From assembly GCA_037127315.1 (NCBI GenBank), contig JBBBDQ010001273.1, positions 3,728,501 to 3,792,500 of the forward strand: 64,000 bases of DNA, read 5' to 3'. This DNA is from Ascarosepion bandense (lineage: Eukaryota > Mollusca > Cephalopoda > Sepiida > Sepiidae). The position numbers were made by a program, and so were the translations under genes. How positions within the stretch are numbered: the first letter of the stretch is position 1; every line of letters begins with the position of its first letter. This document shows positions 63,926 through 64,000 of the stretch, in pieces. The notes beneath the pieces were generated by a model. The model saw only the letters and a list, made by a program, of their open reading frames with translations, did not search any database and had not been told where the DNA came from.

Positions 63926-64000
63926 TCTAATTTCGTACTGAGCAATTTTTAAAAGTAAATATCTAACTGTAGAATGTACTTCAATTAGCATTTATATATA
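63571..64000. other. AT-rich end with (TA)n
   Basis: TA run at 63889-63922. The last part, 'taatttcgtactgagcaattttt' through 'gtaaatatctaactgtagaatgtacttcaattagcattt', resembles 8045-8095 ('aaaagtaaatatataactgtggaatgtacttttattag'), so a further dispersed repeat runs off the window. Confidence 0.55.

Overview
The window looks like repeat-saturated intergenic or intronic DNA from a cephalopod, most likely an octopod. The call rests on composition and repeat content: strong AT bias, dozens of long (TA)n, (TG)n and (TC)n microsatellites, abundant tRNA-derived SINEs of the kind described in octopus and squid, Penelope-like elements, mollusc-type LINE fragments and mariner/Tc1 remnants. No marker gene is present, so the species assignment is an inference. 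I found no intact host protein-coding gene. Nearly every long open frame is a decayed transposon protein, an antisense shadow of one, or a translated microsatellite.

Layout. 0-9 kb: dispersed repeats, tRNA-headed SINEs, LINE A and LINE B fragments and a hammerhead-bearing SINE. 9.2-11.9 kb: the most complete Penelope-like element (PLE-1), with reverse transcriptase, Cys-rich linker, GIY-YIG domain and inverted termini carrying hammerhead motifs. 12.5-16.6 kb: LINE C and LINE A ends, a head-to-head pair of hammerhead-like termini, a full-length 5S-headed SINE and a mariner fragment. 16.9-18.1 kb: a polypurine tract. 20-24 kb: PLE-2, a tRNA-like plus hammerhead unit with an intact core, a LINE C fragment and a tandem hammerhead-SINE dimer. 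25-30.4 kb: SINEs, LINE fragments and mariner. 30.8-35.7 kb: the longest LINE A and LINE C copies. 36-45 kb: minisatellites, palindromes, a MITE and SINEs. 45-50 kb: mariner, LINE B and PLE-3. 51-56 kb: a dense cluster of hammerhead SINEs, a Tc1 fragment and PLE remnants. 57-64 kb: LINE fragments, two more DDE transposase fossils and a small GC-richer unique segment.

The strongest theme is self-cleaving RNA. Hammerhead ribozyme motifs occur in at least three sequence contexts: PLE termini; a roughly 300-nt SINE with a Pol III A/B box that also occurs as head-to-tail dimers; and a separate tRNA-like unit at 21.59-21.71 kb whose core and three stems are all intact. The head-to-tail dimers resemble the retrozyme and Schistosoma Sm-alpha organisation. 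A second theme is modular SINE assembly: one family is a 5S rRNA-like head fused to the tRNA-related and central domains also found in the tRNA-headed SINE.

Boundaries of decayed repeats are approximate, usually within 10-40 bases. LINE A, B and C and PLE-1, 2 and 3 are labels local to this window.
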